Assembly: GCA_964539975.1 (NCBI GenBank)
Contig: CAZIKK010000011.1
Span: 1 to 64,000, forward strand
Length of the DNA stretch: 64,000 bases
From: 38-11 sp964539975
GTDB lineage: Bacteria; Bacillota; Clostridia; Tissierellales; Dethiosulfatibacteraceae
Reading direction: 5' to 3'
Shown: positions 1 to 8,800 of the stretch, piece after piece
Layout of the letters: each line of letters begins with the position of its first letter
How positions within the stretch are numbered: the first letter of the stretch is position 1
Notes under the pieces: model-generated
What the model was told of the DNA's origin: nothing
Databases searched by the model: none
The model's input: the letters and a program-made list of their open reading frames with translations, nothing else
Program-made: the position numbers and the translations under genes

Positions 1-98
1 GTGAAGAATTGGCAAGTCAAGCAGAGATGTTAAAAGAGATGCTGGCTATGTTCAAGTTGAAAGACCATCAAAAGAATACCGCTCCACAAAACAACTAA
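1..98 (+). CDS. methyl-accepting chemotaxis protein, C-terminal end (partial)
   Basis: The frame beginning at base 3 gives 31 residues and stops at 96-98. The ELASQAEMLKEML stretch followed by FKL is typical of the extreme C-terminal end of methyl-accepting chemotaxis proteins, where an LA.QAE.L...V..FKL pattern closes the signalling coiled coil. The position just before cheR and cheB, the enzymes that modify such receptors, fits. Only the tail is present, so ligand and membrane topology cannot be judged. It could instead be a soluble receptor. Confidence 0.7.
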   Translation, partial: EELASQAEMLKEMLAMFKLKDHQKNTAPQNN

Positions 99-112
99 AA
101 TATGGTAATATA

Positions 113-150
113 AGTGAGTTGGCAACTTCATTTGCGGTTGCCAGCCCACT
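113..150 (+). terminator. inverted repeat after the chemoreceptor gene, possible terminator
   Basis: Two 14-base arms (113-126 and 137-150) pair at 12 positions plus one G-T wobble and one mismatch, around a 10-base loop. No run of T follows, so this is not a classical Rho-independent terminator. It may stabilise the 3' end of the receptor mRNA or only weaken read-through into cheR. Confidence 0.4.
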
Positions 151-192
151 GTAATATCAGAAACGTCATAGACATCAAGTACGAGGTGTAAC

Positions 193-1005
193 ATGATAAG
201 AATAACAGAGAGAGAATTCAGTCATCTGATTCACTATATAAAAAACACATATGGAATTGATTTAATTAAAAAGAAGACACTAGTAGAAGGACGTCTGGGA
301 AATGTCATATCTGATAAAGGATTCGATAGCTTTTCGGCTTATTTTGACCATGTCTACAGTGATCAATCAGGAAAAGAAGCCACTTTTCTCATTGATCGAT
401 TAACAACCAATCATACATATTTCATGAGAGAATCGATGCATTATGAATATTTGCAAAAGACAGTATTGCCCTATCTTGAGGAAGTAGCAGAAGATAAGGA
501 CTTGAGAATATGGAGTGCAGGATGTTCAAGTGGAGAGGAGCCCTATACAACAGCTATGATCCTACAAGAATACTTCAAACAGGATTTTATGAAATGGGAT
601 GCTAAGATATTAGCGACTGACATATCAGTTTCTGTGCTAAACATGGCACGGCAAGGAATATATAGTGGGGCAAGTCTTAAAAACCTCCCAGATGCATGGA
701 AAAAAAAGTACTTCCATCAAGAAGATCAAGAGGTGTATCGCATTGCCAACCGCATTAAGGACGAGGTGATTTTTCGATCATTTAATCTAATGAATAAAAG
801 ATTTCCATTTAAAAAGAAGTTTCATATCATTTTTTGTCGCAATGTGATGATCTACTTTGACAGACAAACTAAACTGGATTTGATAGACCGATTTTACAAT
901 CAAGTTGAGTGGGGAGGCTATTTGTTTATTGGCCATTCCGAGTCGATTCCAAAAGAAGATACTAAATTCAAATACATCATGCCGGCAATATACAGAAAGA
1001 TATAG
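193..1005 (+). CDS. cheR: chemotaxis protein methyltransferase CheR
   Basis: CheR transfers methyl groups from S-adenosylmethionine to glutamates of chemoreceptors during adaptation. The 270-residue protein has the usual length. The N-terminal helical domain carries the family TTNHTYFMRE motif at residues 71-80. The SAM-binding loop SAGCSSGEEPY lies at 108-118, followed by ATDIS and by FCRNVMIYF near the C-terminus, all CheR hallmarks. The ATG is preceded by GAGGTG about 7 bases upstream. It follows a chemoreceptor tail and lies 8 bases before cheB, so the two adaptation enzymes are probably co-transcribed. Confidence 0.96.
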   Translation: MIRITEREFSHLIHYIKNTYGIDLIKKKTLVEGRLGNVISDKGFDSFSAYFDHVYSDQSGKEATFLIDRLTTNHTYFMRESMHYEYLQKTVLPYLEEVAEDKDLRIWSAGCSSGEEPYTTAMILQEYFKQDFMKWDAKILATDISVSVLNMARQGIYSGASLKNLPDAWKKKYFHQEDQEVYRIANRIKDEVIFRSFNLMNKRFPFKKKFHIIFCRNVMIYFDRQTKLDLIDRFYNQVEWGGYLFIGHSESIPKEDTKFKYIMPAIYRKI

Positions 1006-1013
1006 GAGACGAG

Positions 1014-2057
1014 ATGAGAAAGAGAATAAAAGTATTGGTTGTCGATGATTCCTTGTTATTCAGAAAAACTCTAGAACAAGTCCTGTCAAAAGATGTAGCG
1101 ATAGAAGTGGTGGGAACGGCTGTTGATGCTTATGATGCTAGGGACAAAATTATTGAGCTGAATCCTGATGTAATGTCTTTGGATGTAGAAATGCCAAGAA
1201 TGAATGGGATTGAATTCTTGAAGAGGTTGATGCCTCAACATCCCATGCCGGTAGTGGTGGTCAGCTCAATCAATGACAATGTGTTTGATGCCATTAACGC
1301 GGGCGCAGTTGACTTTGTAGAAAAGCCAAAAGTCACAAAACCCGAAGATCTGGATGATTTTTTCAGAGAGTTGACGCTTAAGTTAAAAATTGCATCGACA
1401 GCTAGGTTGGAAAACAAAAAGAAACCAGTGTTGACTGGAAGAAAAAAGCCATTAAGAAAAGAAGGACTGGGAGCTTGTCAGTCTATTATTGCAATTGGGG
1501 CTTCCACAGGTGGAACAGAAGCTGTATCAGAAATCATCAGAAGTTTTCCACAGGACATGCCACCAACATTGGTGGTCCAGCATATGCCGCCTGTTTTTAC
1601 AAAACTATATGCAGAGCGATTGAACAAACTATGCCAAGTTGAAGTAAAAGAAGCAGAAGATGAAGATTGGTTGTTGCCAGGAAGAGTAATCATTGCCAAA
1701 GGTGGTTTTCAAATGAAATTGGTAAAAAAAAGCAACGGGTACCAAGTGCAAGTCTACGAAGGGGATAAAGTCAATGGACACTGTCCTTCAGTAGAACCTA
1801 TGTTCGAAACGGTGGCAGAATTATTTGGAGAACAAGCCATAGGCATTATTTTGACAGGTATGGGGACGGATGGTGCAAAAGGATTGCTAGACATGAGAAA
1901 AGCAGGAGCGTTTACGATAGGTCAGGACGAAAAAACCAGTGTGGTTTATGGCATGCCCAAAGCAGCCTACAATATGGGAGCCGTAATGACTCAAGCATCT
2001 TTGCAAAAAATCCCGGAAATCATATTTGACCACCTAAATAAGATGAAAGGACGATAA
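1014..2057 (+). CDS. cheB: protein-glutamate methylesterase CheB
   Basis: CheB removes methyl groups from, or deamidates, chemoreceptor glutamines and is activated by CheA phosphorylation. The receiver domain (about residues 5-120) has the DD pair at 11-12 and the phospho-acceptor D57 in SLDVEMPRMNG. The C-terminal esterase shows the catalytic triad S164 (GASTGG), H190 (VQHMPP) and D286 (TGMGTDGA). At 347 residues it is full length. It sits between cheR and a CheY-like regulator with gaps under 10 bases. CheA and CheW are not in this window and are probably upstream with the receptor. Confidence 0.96.
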   Translation: MRKRIKVLVVDDSLLFRKTLEQVLSKDVAIEVVGTAVDAYDARDKIIELNPDVMSLDVEMPRMNGIEFLKRLMPQHPMPVVVVSSINDNVFDAINAGAVDFVEKPKVTKPEDLDDFFRELTLKLKIASTARLENKKKPVLTGRKKPLRKEGLGACQSIIAIGASTGGTEAVSEIIRSFPQDMPPTLVVQHMPPVFTKLYAERLNKLCQVEVKEAEDEDWLLPGRVIIAKGGFQMKLVKKSNGYQVQVYEGDKVNGHCPSVEPMFETVAELFGEQAIGIILTGMGTDGAKGLLDMRKAGAFTIGQDEKTSVVYGMPKAAYNMGAVMTQASLQKIPEIIFDHLNKMKGR

Positions 2058-2059
2058 AA

Positions 2060-2458
2060 ATGCGAGTACTGATTGCTGAGGATGATAAGATTGGACGCAA
2101 ATTATTGGAGAAATTTTTTGACCAATATGGAGAATCAGACATTGCAATAGACGGAATTGCCGCTTTGGAAGCTTTTATCAAATCTGTTGAAACCAAATCA
2201 TACTATGATTTGGTTTGCCTAGACATCATGATGCCCAAAATGGATGGACTTAAGGCTTTAGCAGCAATGCGTGATATTGAAAAGAAGCAGCAGGTGAAAA
2301 AGGAAAATCAAGCAAGGATTGTCATGATCACAGCGCTGAATGATAAAAAGACGGTAGATGATGCCTATAGATTGGGTTGTGACGCATATGCCTGGAAACC
2401 CATTCACTTGGATCGGTTTCGAGAGGTTTTGGAGGAATTGTCCTTGATTGAAGCTTAA
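2060..2458 (+). CDS. single-domain CheY-like response regulator
   Basis: A stand-alone receiver of 132 residues with every key position in place: acidic pair D8/D9, phospho-acceptor D55 in CLDIMMPKMDG, T91 and the invariant lysine K113 in AWKP. It starts 2 bases after the cheB stop and lies 15 bases before a hybrid kinase gene, so it may take phosphate from CheA or from that kinase. A linker of about 15 charged residues between beta-3 and beta-4 is longer than in classical CheY, so I do not name it cheY. No output domain is present; it probably acts by protein contact. Confidence 0.85.
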   Translation: MRVLIAEDDKIGRKLLEKFFDQYGESDIAIDGIAALEAFIKSVETKSYYDLVCLDIMMPKMDGLKALAAMRDIEKKQQVKKENQARIVMITALNDKKTVDDAYRLGCDAYAWKPIHLDRFREVLEELSLIEA

Positions 2459-2473
2459 CAAAAGGAGCCACAT

Positions 2474-4402
2474 ATGACGGAAGAATTCTATAGTGAAATT
2501 ATTCGTAGCTCTCCAATAGCTTACGCCTATCACCAATTGATACTGGATGACGAAAAACACCCAGTTGATTTTATTTTTTTGGATGTTAATGAGGCTTTTG
2601 TCAAAGAGACGGGCTTGGAAATGGATACCGTCCTTAACATGAAGGCAACTGATATTTTCCCATTGCTTAATCAATATTCGGTTGATCTAATCGATGATTT
2701 TTATAAGGCGTGCAAAAATAAAGAAGTGACAGAATTGAAATATTACAACCTGGATTTGCATAGATGGTTTAGGGTGCATATAAAGGGAGAGGAAGGCTTC
2801 AGATTTGCCACTTTTTTTAAAGACATCACGGAAGATATGCGATTGTATAAGACCATGCAAGAGGAAAGAGAGAAAACATATCGAGATCTTCAAGAATTGG
2901 AGAGAGAACGACTCAAGAATGAAAGACGCAATTTGGTTATCATCAACTTGCTGAATTATAATGCCAACTCAATCAATGATTACTTGGAATATACTTTGAT
3001 TGAGCTTAAGAAAATCACAGAGAGTAAAGAGGGTTACATTGCCCTATACAACGTTTATAAGAATCAAATCACTTATGGAACCAAAGATTTCATTTCAAAC
3101 ATGACAGAAGATCAAGAAATGAACCTGTCTTTGATGGCAAAAAAAATGAAACCAACCACTCAAAGAGTAGCTGGTGATAACTATTTGTTTATACCTGTTA
3201 TGCTTAGCAATGAAATCGTCTCAATCATTGCCTTGGGAGGAAAACAAAAAAAATATACCCAAGGCGACATCCAACAAATTCAAATTATTATGGAAAACAT
3301 TAACAACTCGATTAATCGAGGTATGCTTGAAGAAGAACTCTTGCAGGCAAAACAAGAAGCGGAATCTGCCAACATGGCAAAAACTCAGTTCTTAGCGAAT
3401 ATGTCCCATGAAATCAGGACACCAATGAATGGTATATTTGGATTTTTGAGTTTGCTATCAAAGACGTCTTTGAATAAAGAACAAGAAGAACATCTTGAAT
3501 ACATCAAACTGTCCGCAGACACGTTGTTGAATGTGCTGAACAGCATACTCGATATAACGCGGATTGAATCGGGAAAAGAGCGTGTTAAGAAGAGAGCTTT
3601 TAATATTAGAGACCTAGTAGATAGACTACTGTCGCTTCATGAACCTCAGGCAAATGAAAAAGGAATCGGTTTACATGGGTGGCTAAACCCTGAAATACCA
3701 GATGTTTTCTTGGGGGATAGTGAAAAGATTGAGCAAGTATTACGGAATTTAATCAACAATGCATTAAAATTTACAGACTCAGGTCATGTTTTGTTGTCCA
3801 TTGACCTTTTATCAAAAAAAGAAAGCATGATTACGCTTTCTATGAAGGTTCAAGATACGGGTATTGGGATTGAACGAAAGAATATTGACAAGTTGTTCAA
3901 GCCATTTTCTCAAGTGGATGACACCTCAACAAGAGACTACGGTGGTTCGGGGTTAGGTCTATATATATGTAAAAAAGCAGTGGAAACAATGGGTGGGCAG
4001 ATTCACGTCTCTAGTGAGTTTGGCAAAGGGACTGTTTTTGATGTCAATCTTCCACTACAGGTTTCAATGACTAATGTTCAAAAAGGCAAGCTATATGCAA
4101 ATGAGTTGAAAGGCTGTAGCATATTGTTGGTGGACTACGATAAGATTGCGACGCAAATCATCAAAAATTATTTAGAACATGTAGGAGCCAATGTTTATTT
4201 ACTAAACGATGTAGAGAGCTTGACCAAAGAAAGCATCAATGAAAACAGCATTAGGTGCATCGTGATGGTTGACCAGAACGATGCAATAAAATGCAAGTTA
4301 GAAAAACAGCTAAAAACCCCTGTAGTTGTGATAAACAAGGATAAGTCAGTAAGGCAAGGGGATTTATTGAAAACTATTGCTAGCACATTGAAACGTACTT
4401 AA
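2474..4402 (+). CDS. PAS/GAF hybrid sensor histidine kinase with degenerate receiver
   Basis: A 642-residue cytoplasmic kinase without membrane segments. In order: PAS domain (about 10-125), charged coiled coil (125-155), GAF-like region (155-285), HisKA with phospho-accepting H312 in FLANMSHEIRTPMNG, HATPase with the N box (NLINNALKFT), DTGIGI and GGSGLGL (410-530), and a receiver-like tail (547-640). The tail keeps LLVDYDK but has only about 45 residues before a possible VMVD aspartate and no clear DxxMP motif, so phosphotransfer through it is doubtful. The signal sensed is unknown. It is preceded by an AAAGGAG site and probably belongs to the cheR-cheB unit. Confidence 0.88.
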   Translation: MTEEFYSEIIRSSPIAYAYHQLILDDEKHPVDFIFLDVNEAFVKETGLEMDTVLNMKATDIFPLLNQYSVDLIDDFYKACKNKEVTELKYYNLDLHRWFRVHIKGEEGFRFATFFKDITEDMRLYKTMQEEREKTYRDLQELERERLKNERRNLVIINLLNYNANSINDYLEYTLIELKKITESKEGYIALYNVYKNQITYGTKDFISNMTEDQEMNLSLMAKKMKPTTQRVAGDNYLFIPVMLSNEIVSIIALGGKQKKYTQGDIQQIQIIMENINNSINRGMLEEELLQAKQEAESANMAKTQFLANMSHEIRTPMNGIFGFLSLLSKTSLNKEQEEHLEYIKLSADTLLNVLNSILDITRIESGKERVKKRAFNIRDLVDRLLSLHEPQANEKGIGLHGWLNPEIPDVFLGDSEKIEQVLRNLINNALKFTDSGHVLLSIDLLSKKESMITLSMKVQDTGIGIERKNIDKLFKPFSQVDDTSTRDYGGSGLGLYICKKAVETMGGQIHVSSEFGKGTVFDVNLPLQVSMTNVQKGKLYANELKGCSILLVDYDKIATQIIKNYLEHVGANVYLLNDVESLTKESINENSIRCIVMVDQNDAIKCKLEKQLKTPVVVINKDKSVRQGDLLKTIASTLKRT

Positions 4403-4425
4403 GAATATACGAATAATGCCGACAT
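4399..4425 (+). promoter_or_regulatory. candidate sigma-28 promoter before the HD-GYP gene
   Basis: TTAA at 4399-4402, a 15-base spacer and GCCGACAT at 4418-4425 match the flagellar sigma consensus TAAA-N15-GCCGATAT at 10 of 12 positions with exact spacing. It overlaps the stop codon of the kinase gene and lies about 45 bases before the next start. Confidence 0.5.
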
Positions 4426-4468
4426 AGAAAGCTAAGGTATTAATTTTGAAGATTGACAAGGGGCAAAC

Positions 4469-5836
4469 ATGACACATGTCACAATTGATAGCAATCCACT
4501 AGATGTGTTTTTTATTCAATATGTATTCGCGATTATCAATTTTATTCTACTCTTAACACTGATCCTTGTGATTTTGATAAGTCTGAAGCTGGTTTTGTTG
4601 CATATGAAACGCAACCATTTGGATCAAGAAATCCTAGTGGAAAAAAAGAGAGACGAAGAAAAAGAAGACCTGTGGGAGATGACTTGGTTGCCTGAGACAG
4701 CGACCTCAAAAACGTCTAAACGGTTGAGATTTATTGATCAATTCACGACGAAACGTGAGTTAACACACAGGAATAAACAAGAAGACTCTATAGATGTTTT
4801 AACAGGGTGTATTGGAAGGAAAAGTTTTAAAGATCTGATCAGTCCTAGTGGGAGTTTGATTTATTGCAACGTGAATGGCCTCCGGAAGGTCAACAAAGAA
4901 AAGGGTTTTCTTGAAGGAGATCGGCAGTTGGTTTTGGTATCTGAAATAATGAAAAGGAACTTGCCACCAGAAACGGCTTTGTGCCGCATTAATGGGGACG
5001 AATTTGCGGCAGATTTGCCTCTGATGGCAAAAAGCATGGCTGAAGCTTTGATTTCAAAGATAAATAAAGAAATTGCCATGCAAAAAGAAGCTTATGTGGA
5101 TCTGGCTGTAGGTGTGATAGATAAACGGGAATTGGAAAACAAAGAAGCCGAATATGTGCTCACAAAAGCTGAAGAAGATATGCAAAAGAACAAGCTGATA
5201 TCCAAGAATAGTCGGAGAAGCCAATTGATATTCAGTTTGTTACATGCGTTGGGAGAAAAATCTTTTGAGACGGAAGAACATGCTCTAAGGCTTAGGGACC
5301 ATGCTTATGAAGTTGGGAAACGCATGAGGCTAAGTCCAAGTGAAATGAATGACATTATTTTATTGGCATATTTGCATGACATCGGAAAGATGAGTATTCC
5401 AGACGCTATTCTGACAAAACCAACAAAACTATCATCCATAGAATGGGAAACAATGAAAAGACACCCAAAATTGGGTGCTGATTTTGTGGGGCGCATACCA
5501 GATCTTAGTTCAGCGGCGACAGGCATACTATATCACCATGAAAACTGGGATGGTAGCGGTTATCCAGAGGGGTTATCTGAAACTAACATTCCATTGGTGG
5601 CTAGAATTATAAGAGTGGTGGATTCTTTTGACGCTATGACAAACACGCGTAGCTATAACCGAATAAAGACGAAAACAGAAGCGCTAAACGAAATTATTAA
5701 TTACTCAGGTGTCCACTATGACCCGGAAGTGGTGGACGTGTTCTCAGAAATTATCCGAAATGAAATCGAAGAAAACCGCAAAACTCAATCAAAAAATACT
5801 GAAGAAAAACAGCACAAAATTGTCCGGCTCTACTAG
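4469..5836 (+). CDS. membrane-anchored degenerate-GGDEF and HD-GYP protein (c-di-GMP phosphodiesterase)
   Basis: One transmembrane segment (about residues 16-46) is followed by a charged linker, a GGDEF-like domain (about 108-245) and an HD-GYP domain (about 260-435). The GGDEF motif is altered to NGDEF (175-179), and the metal-site aspartate region reads CNVNG instead of a DxD/DIDG pattern, so cyclase activity is unlikely. The HD-GYP signature is intact: HDIGK at 303-307, HHE at 356-358 and DGSGYP at 361-366. The inferred role is hydrolysis of cyclic di-GMP at the membrane, which could feed the riboswitch before flgB. Its stop overlaps that of the convergent gene in a shared CTAG. Confidence 0.88.
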   Translation: MTHVTIDSNPLDVFFIQYVFAIINFILLLTLILVILISLKLVLLHMKRNHLDQEILVEKKRDEEKEDLWEMTWLPETATSKTSKRLRFIDQFTTKRELTHRNKQEDSIDVLTGCIGRKSFKDLISPSGSLIYCNVNGLRKVNKEKGFLEGDRQLVLVSEIMKRNLPPETALCRINGDEFAADLPLMAKSMAEALISKINKEIAMQKEAYVDLAVGVIDKRELENKEAEYVLTKAEEDMQKNKLISKNSRRSQLIFSLLHALGEKSFETEEHALRLRDHAYEVGKRMRLSPSEMNDIILLAYLHDIGKMSIPDAILTKPTKLSSIEWETMKRHPKLGADFVGRIPDLSSAATGILYHHENWDGSGYPEGLSETNIPLVARIIRVVDSFDAMTNTRSYNRIKTKTEALNEIINYSGVHYDPEVVDVFSEIIRNEIEENRKTQSKNTEEKQHKIVRLY

Positions 5837-5844
5837 CCGGACAA
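5820..5844. terminator. bidirectional terminator overlapping two convergent stop codons
   Basis: A perfect 10-base stem (TTGTCCGGCT with AGCCGGACAA) with a 5-base CTACT loop. The stops of the two convergent genes lie in its loop and 3' arm, sharing the tetranucleotide CTAG at 5833-5836. The minus strand runs into TTTT after the stem; the plus strand has only a weak ATCTTT tail. Confidence 0.7.
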
Positions 5845-7308
5845 ATCTTTCAGGATACGTGACTTGAATGAATCATATTTTTCAGAAGCAGCTTCGATGG
5901 TTTCATCAATTACAACAGTTCTTAGATACTTTTTATTTCCTTCCATAGTGGTGACATCATTCAGAATGATAGGAATGATGCCGCAGTAGTTGGATTGAGC
6001 GCCTTTATAAAGATGATCACCACAATAAGACAAAATCTGATTGAACAGATGTGGACTATTTTTAACAGCGTTGGAATAGGAAAGCCCGTAACGGTTTTGC
6101 CCTGACATCTCGCGACTGTGATGGATCAGAGACAATAATGGAGTCCCCGCCGTGAACCGAGCGTTAGGATCGATGTTGTAACCAGTGACTTCTTGTGACA
6201 GCAAATTTTTTGACAATAAAACATCGATGGTCATGAATCCTCGGTAACCTTCCTGGTGAATTGCTTCTAAAAAGGGCTGTGCGGTTTCTTCTGCGATAGA
6301 AGTGAACGTCTCTGAGTAAGGATCAATAAGGCTCCCAACATACTTTCCTTGACGACTTTCTTGGCGAACGCAACCGACAAAAGTGATGGAGTTTTCCCCA
6401 ACAACTGCTTCCACACCCAAGTTGCATACTTGAACTTCATTAGGAAGAGATTCGACATCCAATTCTAGGACCAAAGGAAGATCATAAGTGAGATAATTAA
6501 AATCCATCTCCAATTGATCAGAAAAGGCAAGAATGTGTTCAGACAGGGCAAGCACATTCTCGGACGTGAAACCTGTGAAACATTTGCTGCCATTACCGCT
6601 TGTTTGAGATTCGAATTTACACCATATCTTGGCCGTTTGCCAAGGTATTTTTTTATCAATCAAAATTTGCTTCAATTGTTTCATAGCTAGATCCAAACGG
6701 CTTAGCCCTTTAAAGGTAACCCCGGGGAGCATATTGAAAGAATAATGGCTATCGAGATTACGAAAATAGTACTTAGAGTTGAAAGGCACTTGTTGTTCTG
6801 GTGACATAAGAAGTCTACCAGACAACAAATCGACTAATTTTAGATCGTCTTCACTCAGATAGGAAGTAACAACATGAAACCCCTCTAGGGATGAAATCAT
6901 TTCAGGGTTTTCTTTCAAGTGATTTAGCAAATGACCAGACACAGAAAAGTAAGGATATTGATTTCGGTTTGGAATTTGATCAATTAAATAATAATGATTT
7001 TTTGGAGCTATTCCAAATTGGTCAAGATAATTCAAAAGCGCATGGTTGACATGTAAGACAATACCTTTCGGTCCTTCTGGAGAACGGGTCATAAAAGAAA
7101 GGATCTCCGAATGGGAAAAGGAAGGCTTATAGAAAAGCTTTCGAGACCATTTATTGTCATTAACCACAGTCGAATGAATGAAAAGTGTTTTTTCAGGTTT
7201 TAACCCCAAAAAAAGAGCAACGTCATAAAGCCCTTTAGACAGAGTTCCTCTATTAACAGTGGGTTGCTTTTGAAGTGGGTTGCAAGTGTGATTGTTACAA
7301 TGCATCAT
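5833..7308 (-). CDS. ATP-grasp ligase-like protein (PGM1-like)
   Basis: A 491-residue soluble protein. The C-terminal half looks like an ATP-grasp fold: a glycine-rich loop TSGNGSK around 237-242, GYRGFMTIDVLL at 354-365 and YNIDPNARFTAGTP at 377-390. These match the G-x-x-G-x-D and N-x-R-x-x-G-G-T metal-binding patterns of ATP-grasp amide ligases, especially the type with a separate N-terminal pre-ATP-grasp domain (peptide ligase PGM1). Here the asparagine pattern reads DPNARFTAGT. The first 230 residues would be the pre-ATP-grasp part. It is the last gene of the fliR-flhB minus-strand unit, which is unexpected. The substrate is unknown; modification of a flagellar protein or a small peptide is only a guess. 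Confidence 0.65.
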   Translation of the reverse strand: MMHCNNHTCNPLQKQPTVNRGTLSKGLYDVALFLGLKPEKTLFIHSTVVNDNKWSRKLFYKPSFSHSEILSFMTRSPEGPKGIVLHVNHALLNYLDQFGIAPKNHYYLIDQIPNRNQYPYFSVSGHLLNHLKENPEMISSLEGFHVVTSYLSEDDLKLVDLLSGRLLMSPEQQVPFNSKYYFRNLDSHYSFNMLPGVTFKGLSRLDLAMKQLKQILIDKKIPWQTAKIWCKFESQTSGNGSKCFTGFTSENVLALSEHILAFSDQLEMDFNYLTYDLPLVLELDVESLPNEVQVCNLGVEAVVGENSITFVGCVRQESRQGKYVGSLIDPYSETFTSIAEETAQPFLEAIHQEGYRGFMTIDVLLSKNLLSQEVTGYNIDPNARFTAGTPLLSLIHHSREMSGQNRYGLSYSNAVKNSPHLFNQILSYCGDHLYKGAQSNYCGIIPIILNDVTTMEGNKKYLRTVVIDETIEAASEKYDSFKSRILKDLSG

Positions 7309-7336
7309 AATAGGTTGTCCTCAAATCGATTTTTGT

Positions 7337-7726
7337 CTAGGTATAAAAAATAATTAATAATGCCCAAGAAAAAATGAAACCAACAACGACTAGTCCATTG
7401 AGATGATCCGTTTTTCGCTTCAAAAAACGAGCATTGATAAAGAGTGCTACGGATGAGTGAAACAACATGAAAGCCACTAAGGCAACAAATGGTTTCCCAT
7501 ATTGTAAAGTCCAGATGTTGTCACGATTAACTTGAAACAATCGATCTAGAAATGTTTGAGATTTAGGGGCCCATGAATCAATGATCATGATTACTATAAC
7601 ACCAATCAATACGTTCAAATAGCCTGATAGAGACACATAAGTCATCCAAAAACTGCGTTTCTTTCGCTTGTCTTTAAAAAGACGATCTTCTTTTGCCTTG
7701 ATGATTCGTTTTCTCTTATCATCCAT
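7337..7726 (-). CDS. small membrane protein downstream of flhB
   Basis: I do not recognise this 129-residue protein. A very basic first 27 residues (many Lys/Arg) is followed by three hydrophobic segments at about 30-50, 78-98 and 110-128. This predicts a cytoplasmic basic N-terminus. Its ATG directly follows the TAA of flhB with no gap, suggesting translational coupling and a role linked to the export apparatus or simple co-expression. The ATP-grasp gene follows 28 bases later on the same strand. Length and coupling make it a real gene, but no function can be given. Confidence 0.7.
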   Translation of the reverse strand: MDDKRKRIIKAKEDRLFKDKRKKRSFWMTYVSLSGYLNVLIGVIVIMIIDSWAPKSQTFLDRLFQVNRDNIWTLQYGKPFVALVAFMLFHSSVALFINARFLKRKTDHLNGLVVVGFIFSWALLIIFYT

Positions 7727-8788
7727 TTAAGATTTCCTTTTTTTAAGCGAGTAAATATAGGCAAGGATTTCAGCTACAGCTTTGAAAAGGTGTTCTGGGA
7801 TTTCTTGCCCAATAGACACTGAATCGTACAAGTTGCGAGCTAATTCTTTGTTCTCAACGATTTCAACTTGGTTGGTCTTAGCGATTTCACGTATTCTCAA
7901 TGCGATTAAATCCTGGCCTTTTGCTACCACGATAGGGGCGCGAGCTTTGGTTTTGTCGTAGGCAATCGCAACAGAAAAATGAGTGGGATTGACAATGATA
8001 ACATCAGCTGTAGGAATGCTTTGCATCATACGGGCATTTGCCATTTGACGTTGTAGACCTTTGATTTTTGATTTGATTTCAGGGTTTCCATCCGTATTCT
8101 TATATTCATCCGTGACTTCTTGTTTATCCATCTTCAGCTTTTTTTCATGCTCTTGCCAACTAAAAAAATAATCTAGTGCGGAAACAGCGACCATTGCGAT
8201 CAAAAGTTTAACAGCTAAGTTGCGCATATCTTCAGCGCCTTCGGCTAAAGCAGCGAGCATGGGTTGGTTGATGGTGTTGGATGTTTTAGTCACCAAGTCA
8301 ATGATACTCCCATATGATAATAATACAATAATAAAAACCTTCAGTAAAGATTTCAAAAAATTTTTAAAAGTTTTCATAGAAAACATTTGTTTTAATCCGT
8401 TGATAGGATTGATACGATCCAGTTTTGGAGCCAGCACTTTTGGAACAAATAAGAAGCCCACTTGAGCAAAATTAGCGGTCATACCAGTAACCAATAAAAT
8501 GAGGATCATGGGACCGCATATTAAAAAGAACAGTTGTCCAGAAACCAGCAGCAAAGTGTTTAATGAATTTCCATCTAACACCGTGTAGCTGGAAATGCCA
8601 TCAGTGAAAAAATAGATGTACAATTCCTGAAAACGTCGAATCATAGAAGGACCCAGAACAGACAACAACAAAAGAGAGGTTAAGATGCCAACACTGTTGT
8701 TGACATCGGTACTTTTAAACACGTTCCCTTCTTTGCGGGCGTCCCGTCGTTTTTTGGGGGTGGGTTTTTCTGTTTTTTCACCTGGCAT
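7727..8788 (-). CDS. flhB: flagellar export switch protein FlhB
   Basis: FlhB is the membrane gate component of the flagellar type III exporter that switches substrate from rod/hook to filament proteins. The 353-residue protein opens with EKTEKPTPKKRRDARKEG, a family hallmark, then has four hydrophobic segments up to about residue 210. The cytoplasmic domain contains the autocleavage motif NPTH at 267-270. It lies 12 bases after fliR. In most relatives fliR and flhB sit between fliQ and flhA; here fliQ and flhA are adjacent at 21559-23884 and this pair lies on the other strand. Confidence 0.97.
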   Translation of the reverse strand: MPGEKTEKPTPKKRRDARKEGNVFKSTDVNNSVGILTSLLLLSVLGPSMIRRFQELYIYFFTDGISSYTVLDGNSLNTLLLVSGQLFFLICGPMILILLVTGMTANFAQVGFLFVPKVLAPKLDRINPINGLKQMFSMKTFKNFLKSLLKVFIIVLLSYGSIIDLVTKTSNTINQPMLAALAEGAEDMRNLAVKLLIAMVAVSALDYFFSWQEHEKKLKMDKQEVTDEYKNTDGNPEIKSKIKGLQRQMANARMMQSIPTADVIIVNPTHFSVAIAYDKTKARAPIVVAKGQDLIALRIREIAKTNQVEIVENKELARNLYDSVSIGQEIPEHLFKAVAEILAYIYSLKKRKS

Positions 8789-8800
8789 TACGATTCACCT

